NCBI GenBank assembly: GCA_015680685.1
Contig: MNCI01036264.1
Location: 26,552 to 90,551 of the forward strand
DNA from: Gnetum montanum
Lineage: Eukaryota > Streptophyta > Gnetopsida > Gnetales > Gnetaceae
Direction of reading: 5' to 3'
DNA length: 64,000 nt
Positions 1 through 12,858 of this stretch are shown in pieces. Position numbers and translations under genes: made by a program. The notes under the pieces are model-generated. The model ran no database searches and was not told the DNA's origin. It worked only from the letters and a program-made list of their open reading frames with translations. Within the stretch, counting starts at the first letter, position 1, and each line of letters opens with the position of its first letter.

Positions 1-2027
1 ATAGGCATGCCGCTTTTATATGCGAGATACATTGCATGCTATCATGACACAAGAGACTATCATCCCATAGGAACGCAATGTCAACGAGACTTGTGACAGG
101 AGAGTTACCACACATCCTTGAAGGGTAAATTGCCCTATAACGCCCTGCATGTTTTAAGCGAAATTGGGGATGGTGAATCTACTTCAATAGGTTCCCCACC
201 AAACAATGTTCCTCCTCCTAACGATGGTTAGGAGGTAGTGTATCAAGACCTCCACTCCATAGTTTAGAACCTTGGTTCTGATCCCCACAAACACAAAGTG
301 TTCAACAAGGGAACACAAACACACAATAAGGGTAGATGTTCTGATCGTAATCACGATCAAGGCCAAGACCATCGAAGAGAAGGTAGAAAACACCATCATG
401 GTGATGGTTCTCCTTCTTCTTCACCTTCATGGTGTTCAGACGCAGTCATAAGGAAACCAACTATGAGGATAAAGGAAAATAGAGTGAAAAACATCGATGA
501 GACAATCGAGAACAAGGATGAGGGCACTCGAGGGAATCAAGGCATAGAAGAAGGGAGAGTAGGGAACCGTGTAGACACCATAGACGTTATGAAAGAGATG
601 ACCACAAAGAACCCCTTCTCGCAACTAGAAGCATGCTAGATATAACAAAGGCTGTAAGAGTTCCAAAAATGCACTAAAAGGATAGTAGGATCAAGAGGTT
701 AGACATGAACAATATTCCATGATTTGAAGGGGGATACACTGCTGATCCTCAAAATCATTTACAAGCATTCCATGATGCATGTGCCTTGCAAAACATAGAA
801 AATGAATGGCAAAAATTGAAGTTGTTCCCAAGGACACTAGTGAAAGAAGCTTAAAGCTGGTACTAGTCCTTAGAATTGGAATCCATTCAGAGGTGGAGTA
901 CAATGTTAAAACTATTCAATGATAAGTATCAAACGTACTCTTGAGTGTCTAACTTGTGAAAGCAAATCCAAGGATGGAGGCAAGGAAATCATGAACCCTT
1001 GGATGCTTCCATGGGCCGCTATTATGCACTGGTACATCGTTGCCCTGGCCATGGTTATTCGCAGCAGGATCAACTACACCATCTCGTGGATGGACTTAGG
1101 CATGAAACAAGAACCCTTGGAACATATGCCCAAGGAAGATTATCAGAGCTTAGGTCTCATCAAATTCATAGATTGCTAGAGTAAGTAGCCAAGGAAGAAG
1201 GTGAGCTTCAGAAGAGAGAAAGTGTGGAAGAGTACAACCGAGATCCTTCCCTCAGAAAAAGGGAAGTGAGATTCTGTGAGGAGGAAGAAGAGTCACCACT
1301 CAAAAAGATGGTGAATAGGAAAACTTTGCTACTCCAAGAGTTAACAATAGAAATATCGATAAAGGTTGATCAAATGTGGGACTCCTTGGATAGTAGGTTT
1401 GAAATTGTTCTCAAAATCATAGAGGAGTCTAGGGAGCGAGGTAGTGACCATGATAAAAAGAAAAAGAGAGAAGTGGACAATGCACGTAACAAGGGTAAGG
1501 GCAAAATGGCCATCACCAAAGAGGTTGTGGATTCAGACATGGATAATGACGATGGATGTGAGATATGCTAATACGACCATCCTAAGGGATGTTGCCCAGT
1601 GATCTCACAGCTACAAGAGTATGGGGTGTATGCACTCAACCCACAACTTAATAAACGACAAGCACCTCAACAGTTACCTTATCCCTAAGGTAACCCAAGG
1701 TAGTTCCACCAACCTTCAACATATTATACAAGTTGAACTCCACCAAAACCTATTGAGAAACATCAATAGTGGCAATACCCACAGTCATGGGGGATGCCAC
1801 CACTAAGGCAACAATACCCCTACCGGCAACCAGATCCATATGGCTACTACATGCAGCATCCAATCTCTCCACGTGACTTTGTTGGTCACGTGACACCAAA
1901 ACATCACTACCATGCTCAAGAGTATTATAGGACTCCTTCTCCTAGGGGAGATAACCCATAGACATACCATCCTCCAAATCCATCCACAACTCTCACACCG
2001 ATAGCTCCATTACCACCCACTCTAGCA
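1..2027 (+). pseudogene. gag: Gag of A1, decayed
   Basis: Gag forms the particle that packages the element RNA. Open fragments in several frames (298-639, 919-1179, 999-1184, 1224-1571) add up to one degraded gag. The core at about 1000-1184 has the pattern of a plant retrotransposon Gag (RYYAL, CPGHGYS, LVDGLRHET, YAQGRLSEL). Downstream are a charged linker and a compact knuckle CEICQYDHPKGCC at about 1555-1595, spaced CX2CX3HX4C, one residue shorter than the usual CX2CX4HX4C. A stop follows its second cysteine. A proline- and glutamine-rich stretch leads to the protease. The same order is seen in A3 and A4. Stops and frameshifts exclude function. Confidence 0.75.
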
Positions 2028-3197
2028 ATGCAGGGGGAACTCCCCACTCAACTGCAGCAACACAATCCTCAACCCACATTTGGTTCTAACACCCTTATGA
2101 AGAAAAGACCTTTCTTCGGAATCAATAGTCCAACCAAACCCTCACAACCACAAGCGGTTGAACCTCTAAATGCCTCTCCATCAAATAAGGCTTCAGAGCT
2201 CCTTTCAAACCAAACACCGAGCTCAACGCATACGGTTATGTTAACACATGTTGTTACCAACTGGATTAAGGTTGGCCACCTTCCCAGGAAATTTTCTAAT
2301 CCTAGAAGCCCTCTAATCTATCTCCAAGTTGTTGGGAATGAACCATGTAAAGCTCTTTTGGACTCAGGTTCCAGAGTCAACTTAATATCACAAGAGATGT
2401 AAAAATCTTGAAACCTACCTCCATTAAGAAAGAGAAATATTCGCCTAGAGCTGGTTGACCAGTCCATCACTGCCCCCTTGGGACTGGTGGAGGACATCAT
2501 TACCATTGTGTATGGGTGGTCGTACCCAACTGATTTCCTAGTGATACAAGTAAATAACGGTAAAGGGGACTTCACGATAATAATGGGAAGGGCATGGCTA
2601 AGTACTATAGATGCAAACCTAGGAATTCATGATCTTTCTCTGGAAATATCCAAGAAGAACACTTTTGGAAAGATCGAGAAGAAGAAGGTTCCATGCATCG
2701 CATACAGTGATACAAGGTGCAATTGTGTGCAGAGATCAGGGGTTGAGCAAAGTTTAGCATTGCCTGCATGCAATCAGTGTGCACAAGACCTTACCCTACC
2801 AAAGTGCCTGTATGCAGTAGCCACATGACAAAGAGACACCCAGTGGCTGATAGTTGATCAAGAGAGCAACTCACTAACATGCATGGAACTAACTAAGGGA
2901 ATAACTTGTACTCATGTCGAAAGCGTAGATGCATTGGAGCAAGATCGTCGCCAACTTCCAAACCTTAACCTAGAAAACATCAAATGGGGGAAGTTGGAAA
3001 TTCCTAAAAAGTCAGAAAAAAAATTTAATAAGAGACTGTTAGTTAATGTGCAACAAGCCAAACCCTTCCATGAACTTAGAATGGCCAGTGCACATAATAC
3101 CTCTGAGAAGAACAACCCTGCTCATTATTTCGAATCTCCTCCTTCCAACTCAGTCATGGGGAAGATTTCCATCTCTGTTGATCATTTAAGGCCCTGA
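2028..3197 (+). pseudogene. Aspartic protease and tail of A1
   Basis: A retropepsin-like protease would mature Gag. The active-site segment LLDSGSRVNLIS lies at about 2355-2390 (D-S-G motif) and the C-terminal hallmark IIMGRAWL at about 2577-2600. The reading is broken by a stop just after the active-site segment (2400) and another near 2826. A tail continues to a stop at 3197, and the A3 protease shows the same first half. No RT motif follows, so this appears to be the natural end of the coding part. Confidence 0.75.
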
Positions 3198-4851
3198 GTT
3201 TCTTTTTAAGTTTTTGTTTTACACATTTTTGTTTTACAAATTTCTTTAACTTTTCTTATTTTTGTTTTGCAACATCGTTTATACTTTTTTATTTCTTTGT
3301 GTGTTTGTTTGTTTTATTAGGTTCGTCACCTAATAAGTGCTCTTGATGGTGGTATGAACTATATTCTATTGTTTGCTAATGTTTGGTTTTTACCTGTGAG
3401 TTATAATGTTGATACTAAGGTATGGTTCTTTTGATATAGCAGGTAATGAGTTCACATCATCCATGCATTCATACATTTCTATGGTTTCTCTTGGCTTGGA
3501 ATTATACGGTCCCTTTCTTAATAATAAAACTATTAATGAATTGGTGACTGGGCATTTCTCGAACTGAGGAAGGACTCAAGGACTAAAAAGGGTGTGACTT
3601 CAAGGGGATTTGATGCATTTGTGCTGGCCATTCTCTTAGGTGTTTAGATGTTTTCTTCTTGAGTTTTCCTTACCATTCTGACATTGTTCCATTATCGGGA
3701 AGTTGAGCTAATAAAAATAATAAGTCTTTGCATGGTGTGGTTCTCATGCAAAAAAAAAAAATGTGAGAATTCAAAGCACATCCCTTAGACAAAATAATCA
3801 TCTGGGCTACAAGCATTGGTTATGGAACTAAACAAACATGTTCCCTTTAACTAAGGTCCTTTCTCGCTTCCTACTTTTTCCTTTCTCATTCCCTTGGAAT
3901 GGTGGTGACTCTTTGGTGGAGGCATTCCTATTACTTCAAGTGGATGGATTGGCCAAATGTATTAATGCGAAGTCAATGGATGTGGATTGTTTGAGGCTAG
4001 ATTTGGAATGAGATCTACTAAGTCACATTAACCATTAGTACACAAGGGGCTGTACACCACCTTGTTCTTGGGCTCCATTCCATTCTCTACTTTCCATCAT
4101 TCTTTCTCGATTTTCTACCTCATTGCCAGTTGTATTAGTAATCTATATTTTGGTTGATACATTGTTTTCTTTTTGGTAAATTCTTGTGGTTAAGACTTTA
4201 ACTCTTGCTTCTGAATGACATTTTCAAAGCCTACAGACTCTTTGAATGTGGGTTTTTCAGGGCATAACAGGCATGAGCCTGCTTTGGGGAGGACCCACTG
4301 GCATTCCTATTTGGTGCATTAGTTAACTTCTTTCCCTTAAACATTTCTGCAATCAACATTTGTTTTGTTCATTCCCACTTTTGACATTCATTTTATCAAT
4401 GTTGTCATTGTTTATTTCTCTCCATCTTTCTTATTCCTTATCTTTTTCCATTCTATCACTACCGAAAGATCACTCTTAGTCATGGGGGTCCTGGTCCAAT
4501 TTTTTCAATTTTCTCCTAACCCCTACACCTTGGGTAGTCACCAATGTTATATCTCTAGAATCTGTATTAGCCATATCACAACTCAGCCAATGGACCTTAC
4601 ACCAAGGCAAGGTAGCAGTTACATTATGATTTATTTATCCTTGCTAATATGAGACTGGGTTGTGTGTGCAGATGGTAATCATACAACAATGGACTGGATT
4701 TGGAGGAAACACTTAGGATGGATTGGTGTTGGAACAGTTATGTAAGGAACAAGATTGATGGTGCAGTTGCGGATGGACAACAAAAGGTGCAATTCTAGTG
4801 TTGGCAGCAATACACTTTCTTCTTTTCTTCTCTCTCTCTTCTCTCTCAGCT

Positions 4852-4852
4852 N
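4852..4852. other. N with duplicated flank
   Basis: The ~105 bp before this N (AAGGAACAAGATTGATGGTG onward) are repeated directly after it with few differences. Probably two overlapping contig ends joined without merging. Similar at 29337, 32304 and 44083; the N at 12556 has no obvious repeat. Confidence 0.8.
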
Positions 4853-5142
4853 TAAGGAACAAGATTGATGGTGCAGTTGCGGATGGACAACAGAAGGTGC
4901 AATTCTAGTGTTGGCAGCAATACACTTTCTTCTTTTCTTCTCTCTCTTCTCTCTCAGCTACCAAATAAGGCTAGATGTCAAATGTGTATAGTATTCACTC
5001 TTGTGGTCATGAACACTAATATTGCCATGTATTGTAATGATGATCCATTCATGTGTAACCCCATTCACCATTAGTGTCATTCAAGTCAATAATCCCATAC
5101 CTTCCCAATATTTTGTAAGGAACTCAAGGACAAGTTTTCATT

Positions 5143-5156
5143 TAGTCATGGGGGTA
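5143..5156 (+). promoter_or_regulatory. Polypurine-tract region of A1
   Basis: AGTCATGGGGGTA stands immediately before the LTR start TGATGAG, where plus-strand DNA synthesis is primed in LTR elements. The same string precedes the 3' LTR of A3 (complement of 24533-24546). Confidence 0.6.
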
Positions 5157-6873
5157 TGATGAGCAGAGATATCGCATCCGCCACGCGATATCGTGTATGT
5201 GATATCGCGTCCTACCTCATCTTCTATAAATAATAGGCAGCGCCCTTTGTTCCGAATAGTTAGGCTTAGACCCTTAGCCAAACTCTTGTAGTTTTACCAT
5301 TCCAGAGTGATGAAGCACTAATCAGTCGATGTGTCGACTGGGCCGCGTATACGCGACCCCATATACATGGCCTTGTCGATGCTGTGACCGCGTTTACGCG
5401 GTGTTGCTGCTTCGACAGGGCCCTGTTTATGCAGCCGCCTATCCTGGACTATAAATAAGAGGGTCTTCCACCTCATTTAGGATCCTTTTGTCATTTGTAG
5501 CTAGACTCTTTTAGTTTGTTTCCATAGAAGTTAGATTATTTTCCTAGTGCATGCTCACAGTGTGATGCTTGTAATTGTACGGCACCTTTATTCGAGTGTG
5601 ACGTACTTGGACGCGCATATGATCGAAAATAAAGATCGAGATTACTTCATCATTGCAGCATTCACTTAGTTTAATTGTTTAATTTAATTGTTAATTGTTT
5701 TTGTTATTTATTGCTTTCTTAGTTAATATTTATTACTTTCTTAGTTAATATTTATTTATCATCATTTACTATTCCTATCATTAAATGGAGAATGAGTATG
5801 ACTTAATCACGAGCATTTAAGTGTGACTATTTGGTAACCCAGTAGCGTACCTAGGATCTGTGCTTGGTAATCCCAGTAGTAGTCGTTCACGAGGTCCAAG
5901 ATGTGTACGGATGATTAAGGAATGGATGCTCATCGCACTTAGGTTAGCTTAGACTTCATTTCGTATTACTCATTAGTTTAATCAAGATTATTCTCCATTA
6001 TCTCTAGGAGTAGCACTAATTTAGGATCACATCATATGCCTCACTCTGGACTAAACCATACGTGACAAAGAAAATACTAGTCCAGGTGGGAAGACAGCGA
6101 ACTACGATCAACTTGTAATGATCTAGATACCACAACTAGCCTGTCCACGGAGTTCAACAGGATCATGCATGAACACTCGTATTCATATGGTTGGGCGTAG
6201 GGGTACTTCGCCGCTCATCACAAAGTTAGAATGATTTCTATGTGCCTGCTGTAGGAGTCATAGAGTGAACGGATCTTTATTTGAACAAATTGTACCTGAG
6301 CAGACATTTGTGTACGACAATAAAGACGAACTTTATGATAAACCTTGCAGCATACGGGTTAAGCTAATTAGTAATTAATTATTATTGAATGTTTACTGCT
6401 TTCCTAGTTAATTAATCTCTCTCTCAACCTTTGACTCTCTTAGTTAAGTGCACTTAGTACGATCGCTTCAAGCATGCGTGTAGCGCTTGGTAACCCAGTA
6501 ACGATTAGCATTTGGTAATCCCAACAGCATTGCACTGGTTCAGGATGTGTACGACAAGTGGGAACTTATACTAGTGTTAGGATAATTAGAACTTAGTTAA
6601 TGAATAGTTAAAGTAAGATAGTCACTTAGTTCTCTTTCCCTTTCCCTTATTAGCATAAGACACCAAAAAGATAAAAGTTATAAAAATCATATACCTCAAG
6701 CTTACTTAACCATACAACTGTAACAATACAAGTAAGTTTGGGAAAACAACGATTGATTAACCCCGAGTGTTCCATTAAGGCGTGTAAGCACTTAGTCCAT
6801 GGAGTTCGACCGGATCACACATGAGACGCTTGTATTCGTATGGTTGAGTGTAGGGGTACCTTGCCACTCATCA
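5157..6873 (+). repeat. 3' LTR of A1, split by a solo LTR
   Basis: The LTR starts TGATGAG and ends CTCATCA. Its own sequence is 5157-5307 plus 6226-6873, about 800 bp, matching the 801-bp LTRs of A3. The U3 start holds several copies of the palindromic word GCGATATCGC or relatives, and CTATAAATAA at 5224-5233 is a TATA candidate. The two halves join on the A3 LTR template at the stretch CATTCCAGAG. Confidence 0.85.
5308..6220 (+). repeat. Solo LTR nested in the A1 LTR
   Basis: A 913-bp LTR of a sister subfamily begins TGATGAAG and ends CGCTCATCA. It is flanked by CAGAG (5303-5307) and CAAAG (6221-6225), a 5-bp target duplication with one mismatch. No internal region is present, so it is what LTR-LTR recombination leaves behind. 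CTATAAATAA at 5449-5458 is the TATA candidate. Its U3 palindromes read GCGTATACGC and CCGCGTTTACGCGG instead of the GATATC type. Confidence 0.85.
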
Positions 6874-9824
6874 GATGGCCCTCAATGTGGGAATGTGATG
6901 CCACATTGGATGGGCAAAGTTGTTGAAGCCTATATTTTTGATTCCCAACCATTGTTTGAAGCTTTTTATAGATTAAATGATCTCGTATGATAGAAACACA
7001 GTGGAGGACTAGGAGTACATCCAACCACATCCGTTGTTGCTATTTATAAATAAAACTTAAAATGAGCTATACAAATGTTTGATGTTTTTTTAGCTTGGGA
7101 AGTGATGCAAAGTATTAGCAATCACCTTGGGAAAAGCTAGTTTTTAATGTATCATAGTGCTACTAATAATAGATGATATGTAATAGATGCATCAACCCTT
7201 AGGATTATATCAATAACTTGTTAATTCTAATGAGGGAAGGAGATATGTAGGCCTTGTAATCATCCCATCATTATGAATCACATTCTCATTATTTGCTAAT
7301 GTAAGTATGATCCCATGTTTTTAGAGGATTGGAAAAGAGAAAAAATCATATTGATTTTTAAAGGGTTATTATTAGGGGTCCTATAGTATGAAACAAGTTA
7401 AAAAGATAATTGGGGTTTATTCTAGTTATTCTTTTATGTTATCTTGGAACCCATTCTTTGGCATGTGGGCTTAACTTGTTCTTATGTTATCTTGGTGGCT
7501 TGGTCCATTGGTGGACCCTGGAACATTTTTGATAGATATAGGTTACTCAATTTTAGAAAAGAGATTACTAATTCTTTATTCTTAGAATTTTCTAAACCCT
7601 ACATCTAGTGCTTATAAATGCTTGGTGACATTGGCTCTATTTGTATGAATTATGCATCTCTCTCTTTCGTGCTCATGCTTGTGGTTATGCTTGGTGGATC
7701 TCTTGGAGGTTTTAAGATCTAAACCTATTCTTGCTTAACAAAGCTTGAATCCAAACTAGTCTCTTGAGGTAGATAAAATATTCTTGATTTCATCAATTTT
7801 GATGAACAACTTACCTTCTTGTAGCTACTTTCCTTTGTAATGGTTTTCATTGATTATTTAATCATATAGGATGTGTTGGTGATCTAACCCTAGTTTTTTA
7901 TTTTTAATGATCAATTCATAATTCACCATTTTCGGTAATTTCTGCTTTTTGCATACTACTCATCTTTCTCCTATGGCAGCTTTTTCTCCTGAAAACTATC
8001 ATTTCATTGATTATCTAATCATATTCTGTGTGTTGTTAATCTAACCTGGGTTTTGATGATTAATTTGTAATTTGTCATTTTCAACAATTTCTGCTTTGTG
8101 CATCTACTCGTCTTTCGCATGTGACACCTTCTTCTCCCAATAGTGGTGGCAAAGATGTCTCTATGCATCATGACTTTCATCATGATAGAACTTCTCCACA
8201 TTTTCTAGAATGATATGGTGATGGTGGCATCTAATGGAAACGATACCTTCTTTTTGTAGTAGCTAGTGAACATTTTAGGTGTGTATAGGTGCATTCAACA
8301 TGTTGGAAGCTAGGGACACAATGTTTAGGGTATTGATGTTGGCTGGTTGGTCATCTAGGTTGACTTCAGAGCTGGATCATCGATCTAGGGGCATTGCAAA
8401 GAGTATTAGTTGGGTTCATTAACACATGATCTCTAAGAGGCAACTCATATAGGAATGGCTAGTCGAGCAATGGCAAGGTATTGTGGAGGGTACAGTGTGG
8501 TACTTGACCCATGTCACTAGTGACTGTCATGTAATCAATATCAGACCATGTTTTAGTGATATTGGGGAACCAAGGCCTTAAGGTAGCTATAGGGTTGATA
8601 CTAGCCATACCATAACCGAATAGTTGGTTTGGACATGCATGAGGGTTCTACCCAACAATTGTTCTTGTCTTGCATAAGGGTTGACCTAAATAAGTAAGGT
8701 ATCACACCAAACAATCCTTGATGGCTAGTTAAGTTAGGATTAGCTTTATAGTTATTCTAATGTCCGATGCTGAAAACCTCAGAGGAATATCAATAGTAGT
8801 GCAATCATGGGGTTAATGGTAGGCAATAACAGTAATGTTAATGGTTTGGTTAACGTTTATATTTTGATTAATGGTTTTTGTTAATTGGTAATTGTTGTTG
8901 GTTCCAACACTGTGCTTTGCAACATGGGCCCCATCTTCTAGCTTGCCCTAGGTGGCACCAAGGTGATCTCCTCTACTATCAAGGTGTTCTAACCCCTCTA
9001 GCATGTGTTCCATGTAGATCTTAGGTAGGAGGCTTGAATGGAAGTTCTTGGTGATGTTGTAGATGCTAGATCGTAGTGCCCTATGAGAGCATTGAATTTT
9101 AAAAGAGCTTTGTGGACAAGGATTCAAGCATTTTTGTATTTTGGAACCATGTTATGGATTTGTAAATGGCCCATGTGGTTGACTTATTTATCTCTTGCAC
9201 CTTGTACATTAAAGATGTTGAAATAACATTGAATGTATTTTGGTGATTTAAGATTATTGATTTAAAAGTTTCATACTTGGTGATTTAAGATTTTCCAATA
9301 ATTTAATTTTCGATTTTAAGTTTTGCACATGGAATATAGGGATTTCTTTAAGTGATTTTATAATTCTTCTATGGTGGAATTTGGGATGTGACAATCCTAG
9401 TACTTGGATTTTAAGCACATCTAAGAACTCTAGTGAATCATTTATATTCCCATGATTTGAAATGTTGTTTATTTGAAATTCAATTTCTAGCTGTCATATG
9501 ATCTTGGTGTTGAATCCAAAGTTTATGCTTCCATCAAAATGGGCAAAGATGGTTGCTTAACGTAACTAAGAAGAGTAAATGTTTATGATAAATAGCAGTG
9601 ATAATTCCCTTCTTGTTCAAGGCACAATGACCCCTTTGATGTAAATTGCTAACATGTTTTTAAAATAAACAAATGCACATACATTAGCCAACTATCAAAA
9701 TTTTCTCATTTAAAGGAACAATTTGGCATACGTTTTCAATGGTAAGTCACATGTACTTTAATAATAAGTTTAGGCATTACTTGTTATTATGTACTCCCAC
9801 TGAAAAAGATAGGTTCATTTTTAC
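6874..9824. other. Non-coding DNA
   Basis: About 2.9 kb with only short chance ORFs. I see no kinase exon, LTR or RNA gene, only A/T-rich runs and the tandem duplication listed separately. If the receptor-kinase gene continues leftward, this stretch would be intron. Confidence 0.5.
7845..8140. repeat. 157-bp tandem duplication
   Basis: Two diverged copies in direct orientation: TTTCATTGATTATTTAATCA at 7845 and TTTCATTGATTATCTAATCA at 8002. The common text continues through GTTGGTGATCTAACC / GTTGTTAATCTAACC and AATTTCTGCTTT. No coding content. Confidence 0.7.
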
Positions 9825-10011
9825 CCCGTGAAGCAGAAACTAATATTCCATAGGCTCCTTGAACTGGAATGCAGCAAGTTCCCTTCCCTGCCCTGAAAAA
9901 GTGAATTTCCATGACATTGTTTGTAACATTCGCCTCAAATGTGTGAACTACTGCTGTGTACGAACTCCCAGCTTCCTTCTCAATATTGAAGTCCGTCAAC
10001 ACCCTGTTCCC
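9825..10011 (-). pseudogene. Malectin-domain exon 2
   Basis: Acceptor GACTTACAG, donor GTAAAA. It continues the domain in frame with the previous exon: DFNIEKEAGSSYTAVVHTF, NNVMEIHFFRAGKGTCCIP, QGAYGILVSA. No kinase or transmembrane exon is visible further left. Confidence 0.8.
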
Positions 10012-10083
10012 CTGTAAGTCACCGTAATAACCGTTAATTTAAAGAAAAGAATGAGGTGGCCATTATCATAGAAAGCCCCTTAC

Positions 10084-10452
10084 CTGTATATACATCAAAG
10101 TAGCGTCTTCCAACGCCTTTCCAACTTGCTGTACTTGGCATTTCAATTTCTGCAAACTGCAGGGTAATCTTATATTGTCCATTTTCAAGTCCCAAACCAT
10201 AGTATCTCGGAGAGAATCTTGCTGTCTGATATGATTCTGAATCTAAACTGTCTGCAAATTGATGCTGGCTTGTTTTAACATAAGTAGGATCAACAGTTCT
10301 GTCCATGAAATGCCCTACACTGCTTACACCCCAGTCCTAAGCATCAGTTACATAAAAGGAGGCAGGTCTAAGGGTTTTATTGTCTCTTTGATAGACTGTG
10401 CCAGTGGCATATGTTTTCTGATCACCACCACAGTTCACTGCAAATTTAGAAT
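10084..10452 (-). pseudogene. Malectin-domain exon 1 with a stop codon
   Basis: Acceptor TTTTTCAG, donor GTAAGG. Malectin-like hallmarks follow in order: KFAVNCGGDQKTY, RPASFYV, DWGVSSVGHFMD, ARFSPRYYGLGLENGQY, LQFAEIEM, GRRYFDVY. A TAG at 10337-10339 interrupts the frame before DWGVSSVG, where CAG to TAG is the simplest origin. The domain is thought to bind cell-wall carbohydrate; the ligand cannot be told. Confidence 0.85.
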
Positions 10453-12840
10453 CTGAAAAACCAGCAACAAAGTGGGGAAACTGATGTCATAACCTTGTTA
10501 TAGAAGTTTCATATATTATCTATAAATATTTTTAAACATTAAACTCATCGTTGCAAAACAGGCAAGGTGTAAAATATGTGCATGCCCATTTAACCAGTTC
10601 ATATGAACAAAATGTGGATAAGAGAAAGGAACAGAATAATCTTTACATCTTTTAAATATGGTAGAACTTAGAAGGAGACTAGGAAATTATCAATGGTAAG
10701 ATGTTTGTACTAAGCCATAATGCAATGCTCCAATTATGGGGGAGCCGTTGCTAGGATATGGGCTAGTTGGCCGATGTTACCAATTAGATAACTAGAACAA
10801 AGAGTTCATGTTACTAGGACTAACATAACCTAAAGTTAGTCCTAGTAGCCTTAATGGAGACTGCCAGAGAGTTCATGTCCACTGCCAGAGAGGATAGGCC
10901 ATAATGGAGACCTTTTGAGTTGGTCCCTAATAGCCTTAAGAGCGAATTCTGTGAAGGTCTGAAGTTCCATTCCATAATCACTACAGCCAATGCGGACTTT
11001 TCATGGATGGCTTGAACACACTCTAGAGACAACTTAAATTGTTGCTCCTATTCAAGCGCTGCAGCAGCTCCTCCATCTACCTGTCCCAATTGTATAGTAG
11101 TAAGAGTCTTTGGATGGATGCTAAATGATTGCACCTCCTACTCTACACATTGTTTGGGAGATGCTTGTCTTCTACCTCTCCTGGGTCACTTGGACACACC
11201 TTGAGAGGGTCCTTCTTGTTGTCCAAGCTTTGGGGCCATCTGCAATCACACGGGGTCAGTCATTAGTAAGGTTGCTTACCAAAGTTAAGTTATACCTTAC
11301 TTCTTGCCTTAATGAATTCATCTCTTATTCTATGTGATTTTAAAGTTAGGAATTTTTATGAAAATGTCCCCAAAAGGTTTACCCCTCCCCCACGACGAAG
11401 CTGAACACTCCGAGTTCAAATAAGTTCGAGCAGAATGAAAATCGAAGTGCTAGCGAGCATGTTATGATTGTTGGAGCAAGAGATATGTAATCGCAAGTCG
11501 TAGAAGAAAATTTGAAAAAACTCCCCTGTGTGAATAGTTGCAAATGATGTTGATGTTCATTGAGGAGGGGGGTGGGAGGGGGTGCGGGTGGGGGGCGCCC
11601 ATATTTATAGTTTTTGTGGGACACGATATTGCGACCTGTTTGAAGTAGGGTACTTAGAAAAAAAATGGATAAATTTTTTAAAATTCCTAACTCAAAAATG
11701 AAGGACTCGAAGTCGATGTAAAGGATCTAGGATAATATTGATCAGGCCTGAAGGCACAAAAGGGATAATGGTGTAAAATCTGGCAATGAAAGTCATGAAG
11801 AGTATGAGGAAAAATGACATGTGTTGGTACATAAGAACGTTTGAATCAGAAGGATGATAAGGGAAAGAAGAATGTTGGTAATGCAATACTTGGAGGGTGT
11901 AAAATGATGTGAGGGTAATGTGAGATGAGTGCAAATTACAAAATTCATGCATGTGGATCCTCCCCAAAGTAGGTTTTAACCTATAATGCCCTTGTGTAAC
12001 CACACCTTAAAATGTCCATAGGCACTAGAAGGGTTAAGTGTAATCCACACCAATTCCAAAAAACACACATGTAGATACTATCGTGATAAGGTATGAATTC
12101 AATGCTACACAAGACACAAGTCACAAATTCCTGGACAGCGAGATGAGATGAATCGTAGAAGGGTGTTGCAGAGAGTGGGACATGAGGTAACTGGCCCAGG
12201 GCACAATGAATCCTCTGTGTAAGGCATGGTTAATGTGTCATTAACTTGTCACTCAAAAATCAAGACCAAGTCCATTCCTATGATCAGTGACATCGCATTG
12301 CTTCATCCCAATGATAGACAACAATGAGAGCATCATGATGGCAAGGCGTATGATCACTTGGTGTTTCGTACAAGGGAGGAGTGATTTTGCTTTGTGGCAC
12401 TCCTCTTTTTTTTATGAATGCTTAAGCCAAAGAAGCCACCTACCTTCAAGCATGGGTGCATGTCTTTCTAGTGGGACCCCCTAGAATAGCATTGAGTTTC
12501 TTTGATTGAGTGCCTTTTGATTACTCTTACTCTCATTTTTCATTAGATCTACAAGNTAATGATTAGGAATATCATTGTACCCAGGGTAGAACCTTTTATT
12601 AATGGAATGGGTAGGTGGATGTGATGAGCTTGCTGTTCAAGTAATTAGTCACCTAAGACTTGATAGAGGAGAAGAACACCTCAACCAATGAGTCACATGA
12701 GTGTTTTATTCATATATGAGATTACCCATAAAAAGATAATAAGATAAAACAATAAAATAAAAAGATGAACCAGCCAATAAAAAGATAAAACAAAAAATTG
12801 AAAGATGAAAAACTGGAAAACAAAAAATGGTAAAATTAAA
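10453..12840. other. Intron part of the pseudogene, non-coding
   Basis: It contains the inverted-repeat element at 11345-11691. Around 11.95 kb is a GGATCCTCCCCAAAGTAGG segment like one in the 3' part of family A (25.29 kb), so a scrap of family-A DNA may be present. An A/T-rich stretch with repeated ATAAAA-like words fills 12730-12850. N at 12556. No gene. Confidence 0.45.
11345..11691. mobile_element. Inverted-repeat element, MITE-like candidate
   Basis: GTTAGGAATTTT at 11345 is mirrored by AAAATTCCTAAC ending at 11691, giving a 347-bp unit with 12-bp perfect terminal inverted repeats. The inside is non-coding, has a G-rich part (11560-11600), and carries a TATA-like CTATAAATAT on the minus strand. 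A target duplication is not clear (TAAA left, TCAA right), so it could also be a chance hairpin or part of another repeat. Confidence 0.35.
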
Positions 12841-12858
12841 GAAAAGGAAAAACATTTA

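Larger units (their letters stand above)
3198..5156 (+). other. Non-coding 3' internal region of A1
   Basis: About 2 kb with no supported ORF. It is the counterpart of 24533-26480 in A3: the stretch ending TTTAGTCATGGGGGTA before the LTR, the TCTCTC-rich part near 4830-4950 and the GGGGAGGACCCA segment near 4290 all recur there on the other strand. An N at 4852 sits inside an uncollapsed duplication of about 100 bp. Confidence 0.7.
1..6873 (+). mobile_element. Family-A LTR retrotransposon A1, 3' part
   Basis: The window opens inside the Gag region of this element, so its 5' LTR lies outside. Order: decayed gag, aspartic protease, about 2 kb without ORFs, a purine-rich tract, then the 3' LTR. 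No reverse transcriptase or integrase is found between the protease and the LTR, as in the complete copy A3. A 913-bp solo LTR is nested in the 3' LTR. Gag resembles the Athila-type Gag of Ty3/gypsy elements; the lineage is an inference. Confidence 0.85.

Noticed and set aside
6874-9824. Search for kinase exons of the receptor gene
   Set aside because: No HRD, DFG or APE-like motif in any minus-strand frame of the region.
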